Origin: JBIOUF01 sp044866695
Lineage (GTDB): Bacteria > Actinomycetota > Actinomycetes > Propionibacteriales > Nocardioidaceae
DNA length: 10,808 nucleotides
NCBI GenBank assembly: GCA_044866695.1
Contig: JBIOUF010000121.1
Location: 1-10,808 of the forward strand
Direction of reading: 5' to 3'
Shown: positions 1 through 5,309 of the stretch, piece by piece
Layout of the letters: the number at the start of each line of letters is the position of its first letter
Position numbering within the stretch: the first letter of the stretch is position 1
Position numbers and translations under genes: made by a program
The notes under the pieces: generated by a model
Told to the model about the DNA's origin: nothing
The model's database searches: none
The model's input: only the letters and a program-made list of their open reading frames with translations

Positions 1-53
1 ACGCCGGGACCGAGCCCCTCCAGGGTCGCAACGGCGAAGACGGGAAGGGTCAT
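1..53 (-). CDS. rsmE: Probable RsmE, 16S rRNA m3U1498 methyltransferase (N-terminal 17 codons only)
   Basis: The ATG at 53-51 opens a frame reading MTLPVFAVATLEGLGPG that runs off the left edge. Its start overlaps the dnaJ stop as ATGA, which indicates translational coupling; I see no Shine-Dalgarno of its own. RsmE proteins typically begin with a short strand of the form M-x-x-PVF-x-V, and in actinobacteria rsmE commonly follows hrcA-dnaJ. The enzyme methylates N3 of U1498 in 16S rRNA. The call rests on synteny plus 17 residues, so it is probable rather than proven. The SPOUT catalytic domain lies outside the window. Confidence 0.6.
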   Translation of the reverse strand, partial: MTLPVFAVATLEGLGPG

Positions 54-1243
54 CGGGGGCCGAACGCGTCGCGGAGGCGGTCGAACATCGTCCGGTGCGG
101 CTGGTTGAGGTTGCCGTCGGGCTTCTCCTCGTCGCGCAGGGCGGCCAGCTCGCGCAGCAGCCTTTCCTGCTGGTCGTCGAGCCGGGTCGGGGTCTCCACG
201 ACGACCTCGACGACGACGTCCCCCCGTCCGCCGCCGCGCAGGCCCGGCACACCGCGCCCCGGTACGACGACGTGCGCGCCGGACTGGGTGCCGGCGCGGA
301 CCTCCACCGGGACGGTCGCATCGACCCCGGAGGTGAACCCGGCCGCCGCCGCGTCCTCGCCGTCGAGGTCGGCCTCGAGCGTCGGCAGGTCGACGGTCGT
401 GCCGAGCGCGGCGGCGGTCATCGGCAACGTGACCCGGCAGTGCAGGTCACGACCGTGCCGCGCGAACACCGGATGCTCGGCGACCCTGAGCTCGACGTAC
501 AGGTCCCCGGGGGGCCCGCCGCCCGGACCGACCTCGCCCTGCTCGCTCAGCTGCACGCGCGTGCCGCTGTCGACGCCGGGGGGGATCTTCACCGTGAGCG
601 TGCGGCGAGACCGGACCCGGCCGTCCCCGGAGCACTCGCGGCAGGGTTCGGGGATGAGCGTCCCGAAGCCGCGGCAGGCCGCGCACGGCCGCGTGGTGCG
701 GATCTCGCCGAGGAAGGACCGCTGCACCTGCACGACCTCGCCGCGGCCCTGACAGGTGCCGCACCGGGTGGGATGGGTCCCAGGGGCGGTGCCCTCGCCG
801 TGACAGGTGGAGCACAGGACCGCGGTGTCGACCACCAGCTCCCGGGACGTGCCGAACGCCGCCTCCGCCAGCTGCAGGTCGAGGTGGATCAGCGCGTCCT
901 GGCCGCGGCGTACCCGGGGCCGGGGTCCCCGCCCGCCGCCCGCGGCGCCCCCGCCACCGCCGAAGAAGGCGTCCATGATGTCGGTGAAGGAGAAGCCCGC
1001 GCCGGCGCCGCCGAAGCCGGCGGACGCGGAGAGCGGGTCGCCGCCGAGGTCGTACATCCGGCGCTTCTCCGGGTCGGAGAGCACCTCGTAGGCGCGCGTC
1101 ACCTCCTTGAACCGCTCCTGGGTGGCCGGGTCGGGGTTGACGTCGGGGTGCAGCTGGCGGGCGAGCTTGCGGTAGGCCCGCTTGATCGTCTCCTGGTCGG
1201 CGTCACGGGACACCCCCAGCAGCTGGTACAGGTCGGTGCTCAC
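50..1243 (-). CDS. dnaJ: DnaJ2-type chaperone (Hsp40, type I)
   Basis: This is a co-chaperone that binds unfolded clients and stimulates DnaK ATPase in the cytoplasm. The 397-residue protein has the full type I layout. The J domain covers about residues 4-66 with HPD at 32-34, the DnaK-activating motif. A Gly/Phe-rich linker covers about 72-107. Four CxxCxGxG zinc-finger repeats have cysteine pairs at 144/147, 161/164, 187/190 and 201/204, enough for two zinc sites. The C-terminal substrate-binding domains run to about 350. The gene lies 101 bp downstream of hrcA with no grpE or dnaK beside it, which is the actinobacterial DnaJ2 arrangement (as in Mycobacterium tuberculosis Rv2374c-Rv2373c) rather than the dnaK-operon DnaJ1. 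Expression is expected from the CIRCE-controlled hrcA promoter. The GTG start at 1243 fits the family N-terminus but has no good ribosome binding site. It sits in a 14-bp tandem duplication that makes an overlapping 5-codon ORF just upstream. Confidence 0.96.
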   Translation of the reverse strand: MSTDLYQLLGVSRDADQETIKRAYRKLARQLHPDVNPDPATQERFKEVTRAYEVLSDPEKRRMYDLGGDPLSASAGFGGAGAGFSFTDIMDAFFGGGGGAAGGGRGPRPRVRRGQDALIHLDLQLAEAAFGTSRELVVDTAVLCSTCHGEGTAPGTHPTRCGTCQGRGEVVQVQRSFLGEIRTTRPCAACRGFGTLIPEPCRECSGDGRVRSRRTLTVKIPPGVDSGTRVQLSEQGEVGPGGGPPGDLYVELRVAEHPVFARHGRDLHCRVTLPMTAAALGTTVDLPTLEADLDGEDAAAAGFTSGVDATVPVEVRAGTQSGAHVVVPGRGVPGLRGGGRGDVVVEVVVETPTRLDDQQERLLRELAALRDEEKPDGNLNQPHRTMFDRLRDAFGPR

Positions 1244-1257
1244 AGGTGCGTGCTCAC
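1230..1257 (-). repeat. 14-bp tandem duplication over the dnaJ start, creating a 5-codon leader ORF
   Basis: Read on the minus strand, unit 1 (1257-1244) is GTGAGCACGCACCT and unit 2 (1243-1230) is GTGAGCACCGACCT, matching at 12 of 14 bases. Unit 2 holds the dnaJ GTG start (M-S-T-D-L). Because 14 is not a multiple of three, the unit 1 GTG is out of frame. It reads GTG AGC ACG CAC CTG TGA (M-S-T-H-L-stop, 1257-1240), and its stop overlaps the dnaJ start as GTGA. The purine-rich GAGAG upstream is closer to the unit 1 GTG than to the dnaJ GTG. Whether the leader ORF is translated is unknown. Confidence 0.7.
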
Positions 1258-1344
1258 TGTCTCTCGTCGTCCTTCTGCTCCGGTCGGCGCTCCCCGTCCG
1301 CGGGTCGGGCCTCCCGGCCCGGCGGCTTGCCGGGATGGTCGGTG

Positions 1345-2370
1345 TCAGCGCTGGTCGAGGATCCTGGACAGGTACCGCGCCACGGCGCGCACGCTGGCCA
1401 TCGTCCCCGGATAGTCCATGCGGGTGGGCCCGACCACCCCTAGGTTGCCGACCGTCTCGTCGCCAGGGCCGTACCCGGTCGCGACCACGGAGGTCCCGCC
1501 CAGGCCGGCGTAGGGCACCTCGTGGCCGATGCGGACGGTCACCCGGTCCGGGGCGCTGGCCTCACCGAGGAGGGTCAGCAGGATCACCTGCTCCTCCATG
1601 GCCTCCAGCAGCGGCCGGATGGAGATCTCGAACCCGTCGCCGAACCGGGCCAGGTTCGCCGTCCCGCCCACGGCCACGCGCTCGTCGGAGCGGTGGTCGG
1701 ACATCGCGTCGACCAGGGTGGCCACCAGCAGCGTCATGGTCGCCCGGTCCGCGGGCCCCAGCCGTTCGGGCAGGTCGACCAGCCGCTCGGCAGCGTCGAC
1801 GAGCCGCTCGCCCATCACCGCGCGGTTGATCCGGCTACGCAGCTCGGCCACCTGCTCGTCGGCGACGCCGTCGGCGAGCTCGACGACGCGCTGCTCGACC
1901 CTGCCGGTGGACAAGATCAGCACCAGCAGCATCCGGGTGGTGCTCAGCGTGACCAGCTCGACGTGCCGCACCGTCGAGCGCGACAGCGTCGGGTACTGCA
2001 CGATGGCCACCTGTCGGGTCAGCTGGGCCAGGAGCCGCACCGAGCGCTGTACGACGTCGTCGAGGTCGACCGCTCCCTCGAGCAGCGTGGTGATCGCCCG
2101 CCGCTCCGCGACGGAGAGCGGCTTGAGCTGGCTGAGCCGGTCGACGAACAGCCGGTAGCCCTTGTCGGTGGGGACCCGGCCGGCACTGGTGTGGGGCTGG
2201 GCGATCAGCCCCTCCTCCTCCAGAACGGCCATGTCGTTGCGCACGGTCGCCGGGGACACCCCGAGCTGGTGGCGCTCGACCAGGGCCTTCGACCCGACCG
2301 GCTCGCGCGTGGCCACGTAGTCCTCGACGATCGCGCGGAGCACGGCCATCCTGCGTTCCTCCGCCGCCAC
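1345..2370 (-). CDS. hrcA: HrcA, heat-inducible transcription repressor
   Basis: HrcA represses class I heat-shock genes by binding CIRCE operators and is kept active by GroEL/ES. The 341-residue product is of normal family length. It begins with a winged helix-turn-helix: the characteristic GVSPATVRNDMAVLEEEGLI segment is at about residues 37-56, followed by the conserved PHTSAGRVPTDKGYR stretch. The GAF-like inserted and dimerisation regions fill the rest, ending SRILDQR. The GTG at 2370 was chosen because GAGGAGG lies four bases upstream (2381-2375) and because MAAEERRMAVLRAIVEDY matches family N-termini. The frame stays open to 2448, but that extension carries no recognisable sequence and would begin inside CIRCE. 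An internal ATG at 2349 lacks a ribosome binding site. The operator upstream indicates autoregulation together with dnaJ. Confidence 0.97.
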   Translation of the reverse strand: MAAEERRMAVLRAIVEDYVATREPVGSKALVERHQLGVSPATVRNDMAVLEEEGLIAQPHTSAGRVPTDKGYRLFVDRLSQLKPLSVAERRAITTLLEGAVDLDDVVQRSVRLLAQLTRQVAIVQYPTLSRSTVRHVELVTLSTTRMLLVLILSTGRVEQRVVELADGVADEQVAELRSRINRAVMGERLVDAAERLVDLPERLGPADRATMTLLVATLVDAMSDHRSDERVAVGGTANLARFGDGFEISIRPLLEAMEEQVILLTLLGEASAPDRVTVRIGHEVPYAGLGGTSVVATGYGPGDETVGNLGVVGPTRMDYPGTMASVRAVARYLSRILDQR

Positions 2371-2441
2371 GCCGCCTCCTCGCCTACCCGCTCGTCCGCC
2401 ACCCGCCCCCGCCGGCAGGCCGCAGCCCTGACCCGGGCCGT

Positions 2442-2468
2442 CTGGCACTCCATGTCTCGGAGTGCCAA
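2442..2468. promoter_or_regulatory. CIRCE operator (HrcA binding site)
   Basis: On the plus strand the arms are CTGGCACTC (2442-2450) and GAGTGCCAA (2460-2468), separated by exactly 9 bases. The CIRCE consensus is TTAGCACTC-N9-GAGTGCTAA. The two arms pair at 8 of 9 positions, and each differs from consensus by a G for A or C for T change typical of high-GC genomes, plus one outer base in the left arm. The site is 71 bp upstream of the hrcA start and 24 bp upstream of the divergent hydrolase start, so HrcA bound here could affect both genes. Confidence 0.93.
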
Positions 2469-2473
2469 TGCTA
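2468..2473 (-). promoter_or_regulatory. Candidate -10 of the hrcA-dnaJ promoter
   Basis: TAGCAT on the minus strand (2473-2468) fits the TANNNT actinobacterial -10 pattern. It abuts CIRCE, putting the transcription start at about 2461 inside the operator, the usual CIRCE geometry. No good -35 is visible at 17 bp spacing, so this rests on the -10 and its position. Confidence 0.4.
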
Positions 2474-2479
2474 CTTCTC

Positions 2480-2485
2480 TACGCT
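2480..2485 (+). promoter_or_regulatory. Candidate -10 of the divergent hydrolase gene, possibly leaderless
   Basis: TACGCT (TANNNT) ends 7 bases before the ATG at 2493, the spacing expected if transcription starts at the initiation codon, a common arrangement in actinobacteria. The matching -35 region (about 2457-2462) would overlap the right arm of CIRCE. The -35 sequence itself is poor. Confidence 0.33.
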
Positions 2486-2492
2486 GAGGCCG

Positions 2493-3398
2493 ATGGGCAG
2501 CGCGACCGACGAACCCCCGGGCGACCACCGGGCCGACCGAGGGGCCGACCACTGGGCCGACCGCTGGGCCGAGGTTGCCGACCGGGTGTGGACGGCCCGG
2601 CACGCCTACCTCGACGTCACCGTGTCGGTGGTCGCCGGCACGCGCGGCCTCCTCGTGGTCGACACGCACGCCTCGCTCGCCCGGGGGCGGGACCTCCTGG
2701 GCCGGGTACGCCGGCTCGGCGCGGGAGACGTGCTGGCCGTGGTCTACACCCACGCGCACTACGACCACGTGCTCGGCGCTGCGGCCTTCCGGGAGGCGTA
2801 CGACGGTCTCGCGGTCCATGCCCACGAGACCGCCGCGGCCGAGCTGGCCGGCCATCTGGCGACGGTCCGCGACGATCTCGCCACGGACCCCTTGCGCGAG
2901 GAGGTGCTGGCGACACCCGTGGTGGCGCCGGACCGGGTGTTCTCCTCGGTGTCCGCGCTGGACCTCGGCGACCGGCTGGTCGAGCTGGCCCACCTGGGCC
3001 GCGGCCACACCGGGGGCGACGCGGTGGTCCGGGTGCCCGACGCGGACGTGCTGGTCGCCGGGGACCTGGTGGAGCAGTCCGGCCCACCCGGGTACGGACC
3101 GGACTGCTACCCGCTGGAGTGGCCTGCGACGCTGGACCTCCTGCTGGGCCTGCTCGGCGAGCGCACCGTGGTCGTGCCCGGCCACGGCGACCCGGTCGAC
3201 CGCCGCTTCGTGCAGTCCCAGCGCGACGACGTCGGTGCCGTCGCCGAGACGATCCGCGCCCTGGCCCGGTCCGGGGTCCCGGCCGGCGCAGCCCCGTCCG
3301 CGGGCACCTGGCCGTACCCCGCCGAGCGGCTGGCCGACGCGGTACGCCGGGGGTACGCCCAGCTGCCTCCCGAGGGCCGCTCGCTGCCCCTGCTGTGA
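2493..3398 (+). CDS. Metallo-beta-lactamase-fold hydrolase
   Basis: This is a cytoplasmic MBL-fold hydrolase of unassigned substrate, 301 residues. The metal-binding set is complete: THAHYDH (H87, H89, D91, H92), H172 in GRGHTGGD, D191 in VAGDLV and H231 in VPGHGD, consistent with a dinuclear metal site and an active enzyme. No signal peptide is present, which argues against a secreted beta-lactamase. The order of motifs resembles the general glyoxalase II/SoxH-like group, but I cannot name a substrate. The first 30 residues precede the domain and consist of a degenerate tetrapeptide repeat. The start at 2493 has GAGG only three bases upstream, so initiation may be leaderless; an in-frame GTG at 2586 is a poorer alternative because it cuts into the domain. 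The gene is divergent from hrcA with CIRCE between them, so heat-shock control is possible. Confidence 0.88.
   Translation: MGSATDEPPGDHRADRGADHWADRWAEVADRVWTARHAYLDVTVSVVAGTRGLLVVDTHASLARGRDLLGRVRRLGAGDVLAVVYTHAHYDHVLGAAAFREAYDGLAVHAHETAAAELAGHLATVRDDLATDPLREEVLATPVVAPDRVFSSVSALDLGDRLVELAHLGRGHTGGDAVVRVPDADVLVAGDLVEQSGPPGYGPDCYPLEWPATLDLLLGLLGERTVVVPGHGDPVDRRFVQSQRDDVGAVAETIRALARSGVPAGAAPSAGTWPYPAERLADAVRRGYAQLPPEGRSLPLL
2530..2574 (+). repeat. Degenerate 12-bp tandem repeat in the hydrolase N-terminus
   Basis: GGGCCGACC recurs at 2530, 2542 and 2554, and GGGCCGAGG at 2566, an exact 12-bp period. It encodes about four tetrapeptides of the form (H/R)-x-A-(D/E) at residues 12-27. The array is in frame, so copy-number change would lengthen or shorten the tail without breaking the gene. 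Confidence 0.7.
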
Positions 3399-3475
3399 GG
3401 AGGCCCCGGTCCCCATGGGACGCAGGCGGTCCACCGGCACTCACCGCGCGGGGGGACCCCAGGGGAGCTCTGCGG

Positions 3476-3895
3476 CTAGGGCCGCCGGTGGCCGCCACAC
3501 CCGCCGGACCGGACCAGCCAGGTCAGCCCGAACAGCACCCAGAACGGGAACCAGGGGAACCCGGTCAGCAGCGCCAGCAGGAACAGCCCGACCAGGACCG
3601 GCACCACCGGGAACACCGACCACGCACCGCGGCCGCGCCTCCGGGGCGGCCGCGGAAAGGCGCCCGGAGCGGGTGGCCGTTGCGTCCGCTGCGGCTGTTT
3701 CGGCGTGACCAGGCCGTGCGGAGCAGGCAGGTCGACGAACAAAGGCTGCAGCCCGGACCCGGTGCGCGCCGCCCACGCGGCGGCCGCGCGCTCGTCGTAC
3801 TCCTCCTTCGTCAGCCGCCCGACGGCATAGTGCTCACCGAGCGCGGCGACCGCGCGCTCCCGCTCCTCGTCGCCGATGCGGACCTCTGGGCTCAC
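3476..3895 (-). CDS. DUF1707 domain membrane protein
   Basis: The product is 139 residues. Residues about 4-57 (RIGDEERERAVAALGEHYAV, then GRL-x5-YDER and a closing LFVDLP) match the DUF1707 domain, common in actinobacteria, often at the N-terminus of small membrane proteins and sometimes described as SHOCT-like. A basic, proline-rich linker (about 60-90) leads to a hydrophobic segment at about 92-128, long enough for one or two membrane helices with a GFPWFP turn near 112. The domain is predicted to sit in the cytoplasm, anchored to the membrane. The GTG start (3895) overlaps the padR stop as GTGA, with GGAGGG upstream inside padR, so the two are co-translated. Function is unknown; the pairing suggests the membrane protein works with, or is controlled by, the PadR regulator. 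Confidence 0.85.
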   Translation of the reverse strand: MSPEVRIGDEERERAVAALGEHYAVGRLTKEEYDERAAAAWAARTGSGLQPLFVDLPAPHGLVTPKQPQRTQRPPAPGAFPRPPRRRGRGAWSVFPVVPVLVGLFLLALLTGFPWFPFWVLFGLTWLVRSGGCGGHRRP

Positions 3896-4479
3896 TCGGG
3901 GTCGCCCTCCGCCAGCAGGCCGTACAGCCGGCGGCGGGTATCGGCCAGCACCTCGGCCGCTTCCGCCTGCTGCTGGGGGGTGCCGGAGGTCGCCACCTGC
4001 CAGACCGCCGACATCACCTGGCCGATCACCGGCTTCATGTCGTAGTTGCCGCCCGTCGCCGGGTCCTCCTCGAAAGGGCGCCAGGTGTCCGCCAGCTCCT
4101 CGAGGTGCGTTTCGACGTACGCGCGGCCCTCGTCGGTCAGCCTGAGCAGCCGCCGCCCGGCGGACTCGTCACCGGTCACCAGCCCCTCGTCCTCGAGCTG
4201 CTGCACGGTCGGGTACACCGACCCGGGACTGGGCTTCCAGGCGCCGCCGGTGCGCTCCGCGATCTGCTGGATGACCTGGTAGCCGTTCATCGGCTCGACC
4301 GCCAGCACGTCCAGGATCGCCGCGCGAACGTCCCCGCGGCGCACCTTCGGCGCCCGCGGGCCCCTCGGCCCGGCTCCGGCCTGCAGCTGACCGATCAGCC
4401 CGGCGACCCACGGCGGCGGGCCCGTGTGCCGCCACGCCCGGCTGTCGCGTCCCCACTCCTCCCAGCCTCGTCCACCCAC
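3892..4479 (-). CDS. PadR-family transcriptional regulator
   Basis: The protein is a cytoplasmic winged-helix repressor of 195 residues. After a Gly/Trp/Arg-rich tail of about 45 residues, the PadR domain runs from about residue 46 to 118: RRGDVRAAILDVL, then MNGYQVIQQIAERTGGAW, then the recognition segment PSPGSVYPTVQQLEDEGLV, then a wing ending in RRLLRLTDEGRAY. The C-terminal part (about 120-195) is helical and is probably the dimerisation arm. PadR proteins are ligand- or stress-responsive repressors, often self-regulating; the ligand cannot be read from sequence. The frame is open to a GTG at 4503, but I chose the GTG at 4479 because GGAAGGAGGG lies six bases before it, an excellent ribosome binding site inside the longer reading. 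The gene is coupled to DUF1707 downstream and divergent from DUF4870. Confidence 0.92.
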   Translation of the reverse strand: MGGRGWEEWGRDSRAWRHTGPPPWVAGLIGQLQAGAGPRGPRAPKVRRGDVRAAILDVLAVEPMNGYQVIQQIAERTGGAWKPSPGSVYPTVQQLEDEGLVTGDESAGRRLLRLTDEGRAYVETHLEELADTWRPFEEDPATGGNYDMKPVIGQVMSAVWQVATSGTPQQQAEAAEVLADTRRRLYGLLAEGDPE

Positions 4480-4512
4480 GACGGTCCCTCCTTCCCGCGA
4501 CACTCCACGACC

Positions 4513-4541
4513 GGTCGCGATCTTCAGACGATAGGTCGCGA
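4513..4541 (-). promoter_or_regulatory. Candidate PadR operator: two octamers flanking the -10
   Basis: TCGCGACC occurs at 4541-4534 (inside the -35/-10 spacer) and again at 4520-4513 (at the expected transcription start), 21 bp apart start to start, about two helical turns. Each carries the self-complementary core TCGCGA, and the second overlaps a perfect palindrome CGACCGGTCG (4508-4517). A protein bound to both would cover the -10. PadR autorepression is an inference from position. Confidence 0.45.
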
Positions 4542-4556
4542 CGACGCGGCCCGCAA
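4528..4556 (-). promoter_or_regulatory. padR-DUF1707 promoter
   Basis: On the minus strand, -35 TTGCGG (4556-4551), a 17-bp spacer and -10 TATCGT (4533-4528) form a good housekeeping-sigma promoter. The expected transcription start is near 4521, giving a leader of about 42 bases that contains the strong ribosome binding site. It is the best-formed promoter in the window. Confidence 0.62.
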
Positions 4557-4576
4557 GGGTTGGACAGGGGGCTGGG

Positions 4577-4582
4577 TAGGGT
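4577..4582 (+). promoter_or_regulatory. Weak candidate -10 for the DUF4870 gene
   Basis: TAGGGT fits TANNNT and would start transcription about 30 bases before the ATG at 4619. There is no convincing -35 at the right distance; TTGGAC at 4560-4565 is only 11 bp away. Confidence 0.22.
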
Positions 4583-4618
4583 CGAGGCGCTGATCGACTT
4601 CGTCACCGAGGAGCGGCC

Positions 4619-5305
4619 ATGACCACGCCGACGCCCCCGCCCGACGACCCGCACCGCCCGGCGACGCCGGACCCGCAACGTCCTGCGGCGCCCGCACCGG
4701 GAGCGCCGCCGCCATCGGCTCCGGCACAACCGCCGCCGTCGGCCCCAGCACCGCCCCCGGGACCGCCACAGCGACCGCCCGGCGGCGGGTCCGGCCCGCC
4801 GCCCGGGTACCAGGCAGGGGCCGCCCCGCAGGCCCGGCCGCCCGGCTACTACCAGCCGGGCCAGGTCCCGCCGGGCCAGATCCCACCGGGCCAGATCCCA
4901 CCGGGCCAGTACCAGCCGGGCCAGTACCAGCCGGCGTGGGCCCAGCCGGGGTCGTCACAGGGCTACCCACCCAGCTCCGACGAGCGCACCTGGGCCTGGA
5001 TCAGCCATGCCGGCGCGATCGTGTCGGCCTGGGTCGCGATGGGGTTCATCGTGCCGCTGGTGATCATGCTGACCAAGGGCTCGACCTCCCCGTTCGTCCG
5101 CCGGCACGCCGTGGAGTCGCTCAACTTCCAGATCTCGCTGCTCATCTACCTGGTGGTCAGCGCGATCCTGGTGCTCCTGCTGGTGGGGATCCTCATGCTC
5201 ATGGCGCTCGGCGTCTTCGCCCTGGTCGTCATCGTGGTCGCGACGGTGAAGGCCGCCAACGGGGAGGACTACCGCTACCCGCTCTGCATCCGGCTGGTCA
5301 GCTGA
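4619..5305 (+). CDS. Proline-rich DUF4870 membrane protein
   Basis: The 228-residue protein has two parts. Residues 1-120 are low-complexity, rich in Pro, Gly, Gln and Ala, with five PGQ-type pentapeptides at 80-104. Residues about 121-228 form a DUF4870 (Tic20-like) domain: TWAWISHAGAIVSAW, a first membrane helix near 126-152, the conserved FVRRHAVESLNFQISLLIY, then two helices near 172-190 and 190-212, closing with NGEDYRYPLCIRLV. There is no signal peptide, so the Pro-rich tail is predicted to be cytoplasmic. The role is unknown; proteins of this shape are common in actinobacteria. The ATG at 4619 has GAGGAG five bases upstream. The gene is divergent from padR (139 bp between start codons), so shared control is possible, and its last 8 bases overlap the end of hemW on the other strand. 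Confidence 0.87.
   Translation: MTTPTPPPDDPHRPATPDPQRPAAPAPGAPPPSAPAQPPPSAPAPPPGPPQRPPGGGSGPPPGYQAGAAPQARPPGYYQPGQVPPGQIPPGQIPPGQYQPGQYQPAWAQPGSSQGYPPSSDERTWAWISHAGAIVSAWVAMGFIVPLVIMLTKGSTSPFVRRHAVESLNFQISLLIYLVVSAILVLLLVGILMLMALGVFALVVIVVATVKAANGEDYRYPLCIRLVS
4856..4930 (+). repeat. Five 15-bp tandem repeats in the DUF4870 gene
   Basis: Units start at 4856, 4871, 4886, 4901 and 4916, all beginning CCGGGCCAG. Units 2 and 3 are identical (ends ATCCCA), as are units 4 and 5 (ends TACCAG). They encode PGQVP, PGQIP, PGQIP, PGQYQ and PGQYQ. The pairwise identity suggests recent unit duplications. Confidence 0.9.
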
Positions 5306-5309
5306 CCAG
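5294..5309. other. Perfect 16-bp palindrome at the convergent DUF4870/hemW 3' ends
   Basis: CTGGTCAGCTGACCAG is its own reverse complement, so both genes end with the same codons CTG GTC AGC TGA (Leu-Val-Ser-stop). The transcripts could form a 6-bp stem with an AGCT loop. No T-run follows on either side, so a terminator role is uncertain. Confidence 0.75.

Noticed and set aside
95..1414. Long plus-strand open frame opposite dnaJ
   Set aside because: Antisense shadow of dnaJ and hrcA in high-GC sequence; the protein is Arg/Ala/Gly/Pro-rich with no recognisable domain, while the minus strand carries the complete DnaJ motifs.
3399..3475. Bidirectional terminator between the convergent MBL and DUF1707 genes
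   Set aside because: GTCCC-CAT-GGGAC (3409-3421) is only a 5-bp stem with a 3-base loop and no T-run; too weak to annotate, and nothing else is clear in this 77-bp gap.
2462..4045. 527-codon plus-strand frame across the MBL, DUF1707 and padR region
   Set aside because: It spans three real genes in the wrong frame or strand; its translation is low-complexity Arg/Pro/Gly, as expected from GC-rich off-frame reading.
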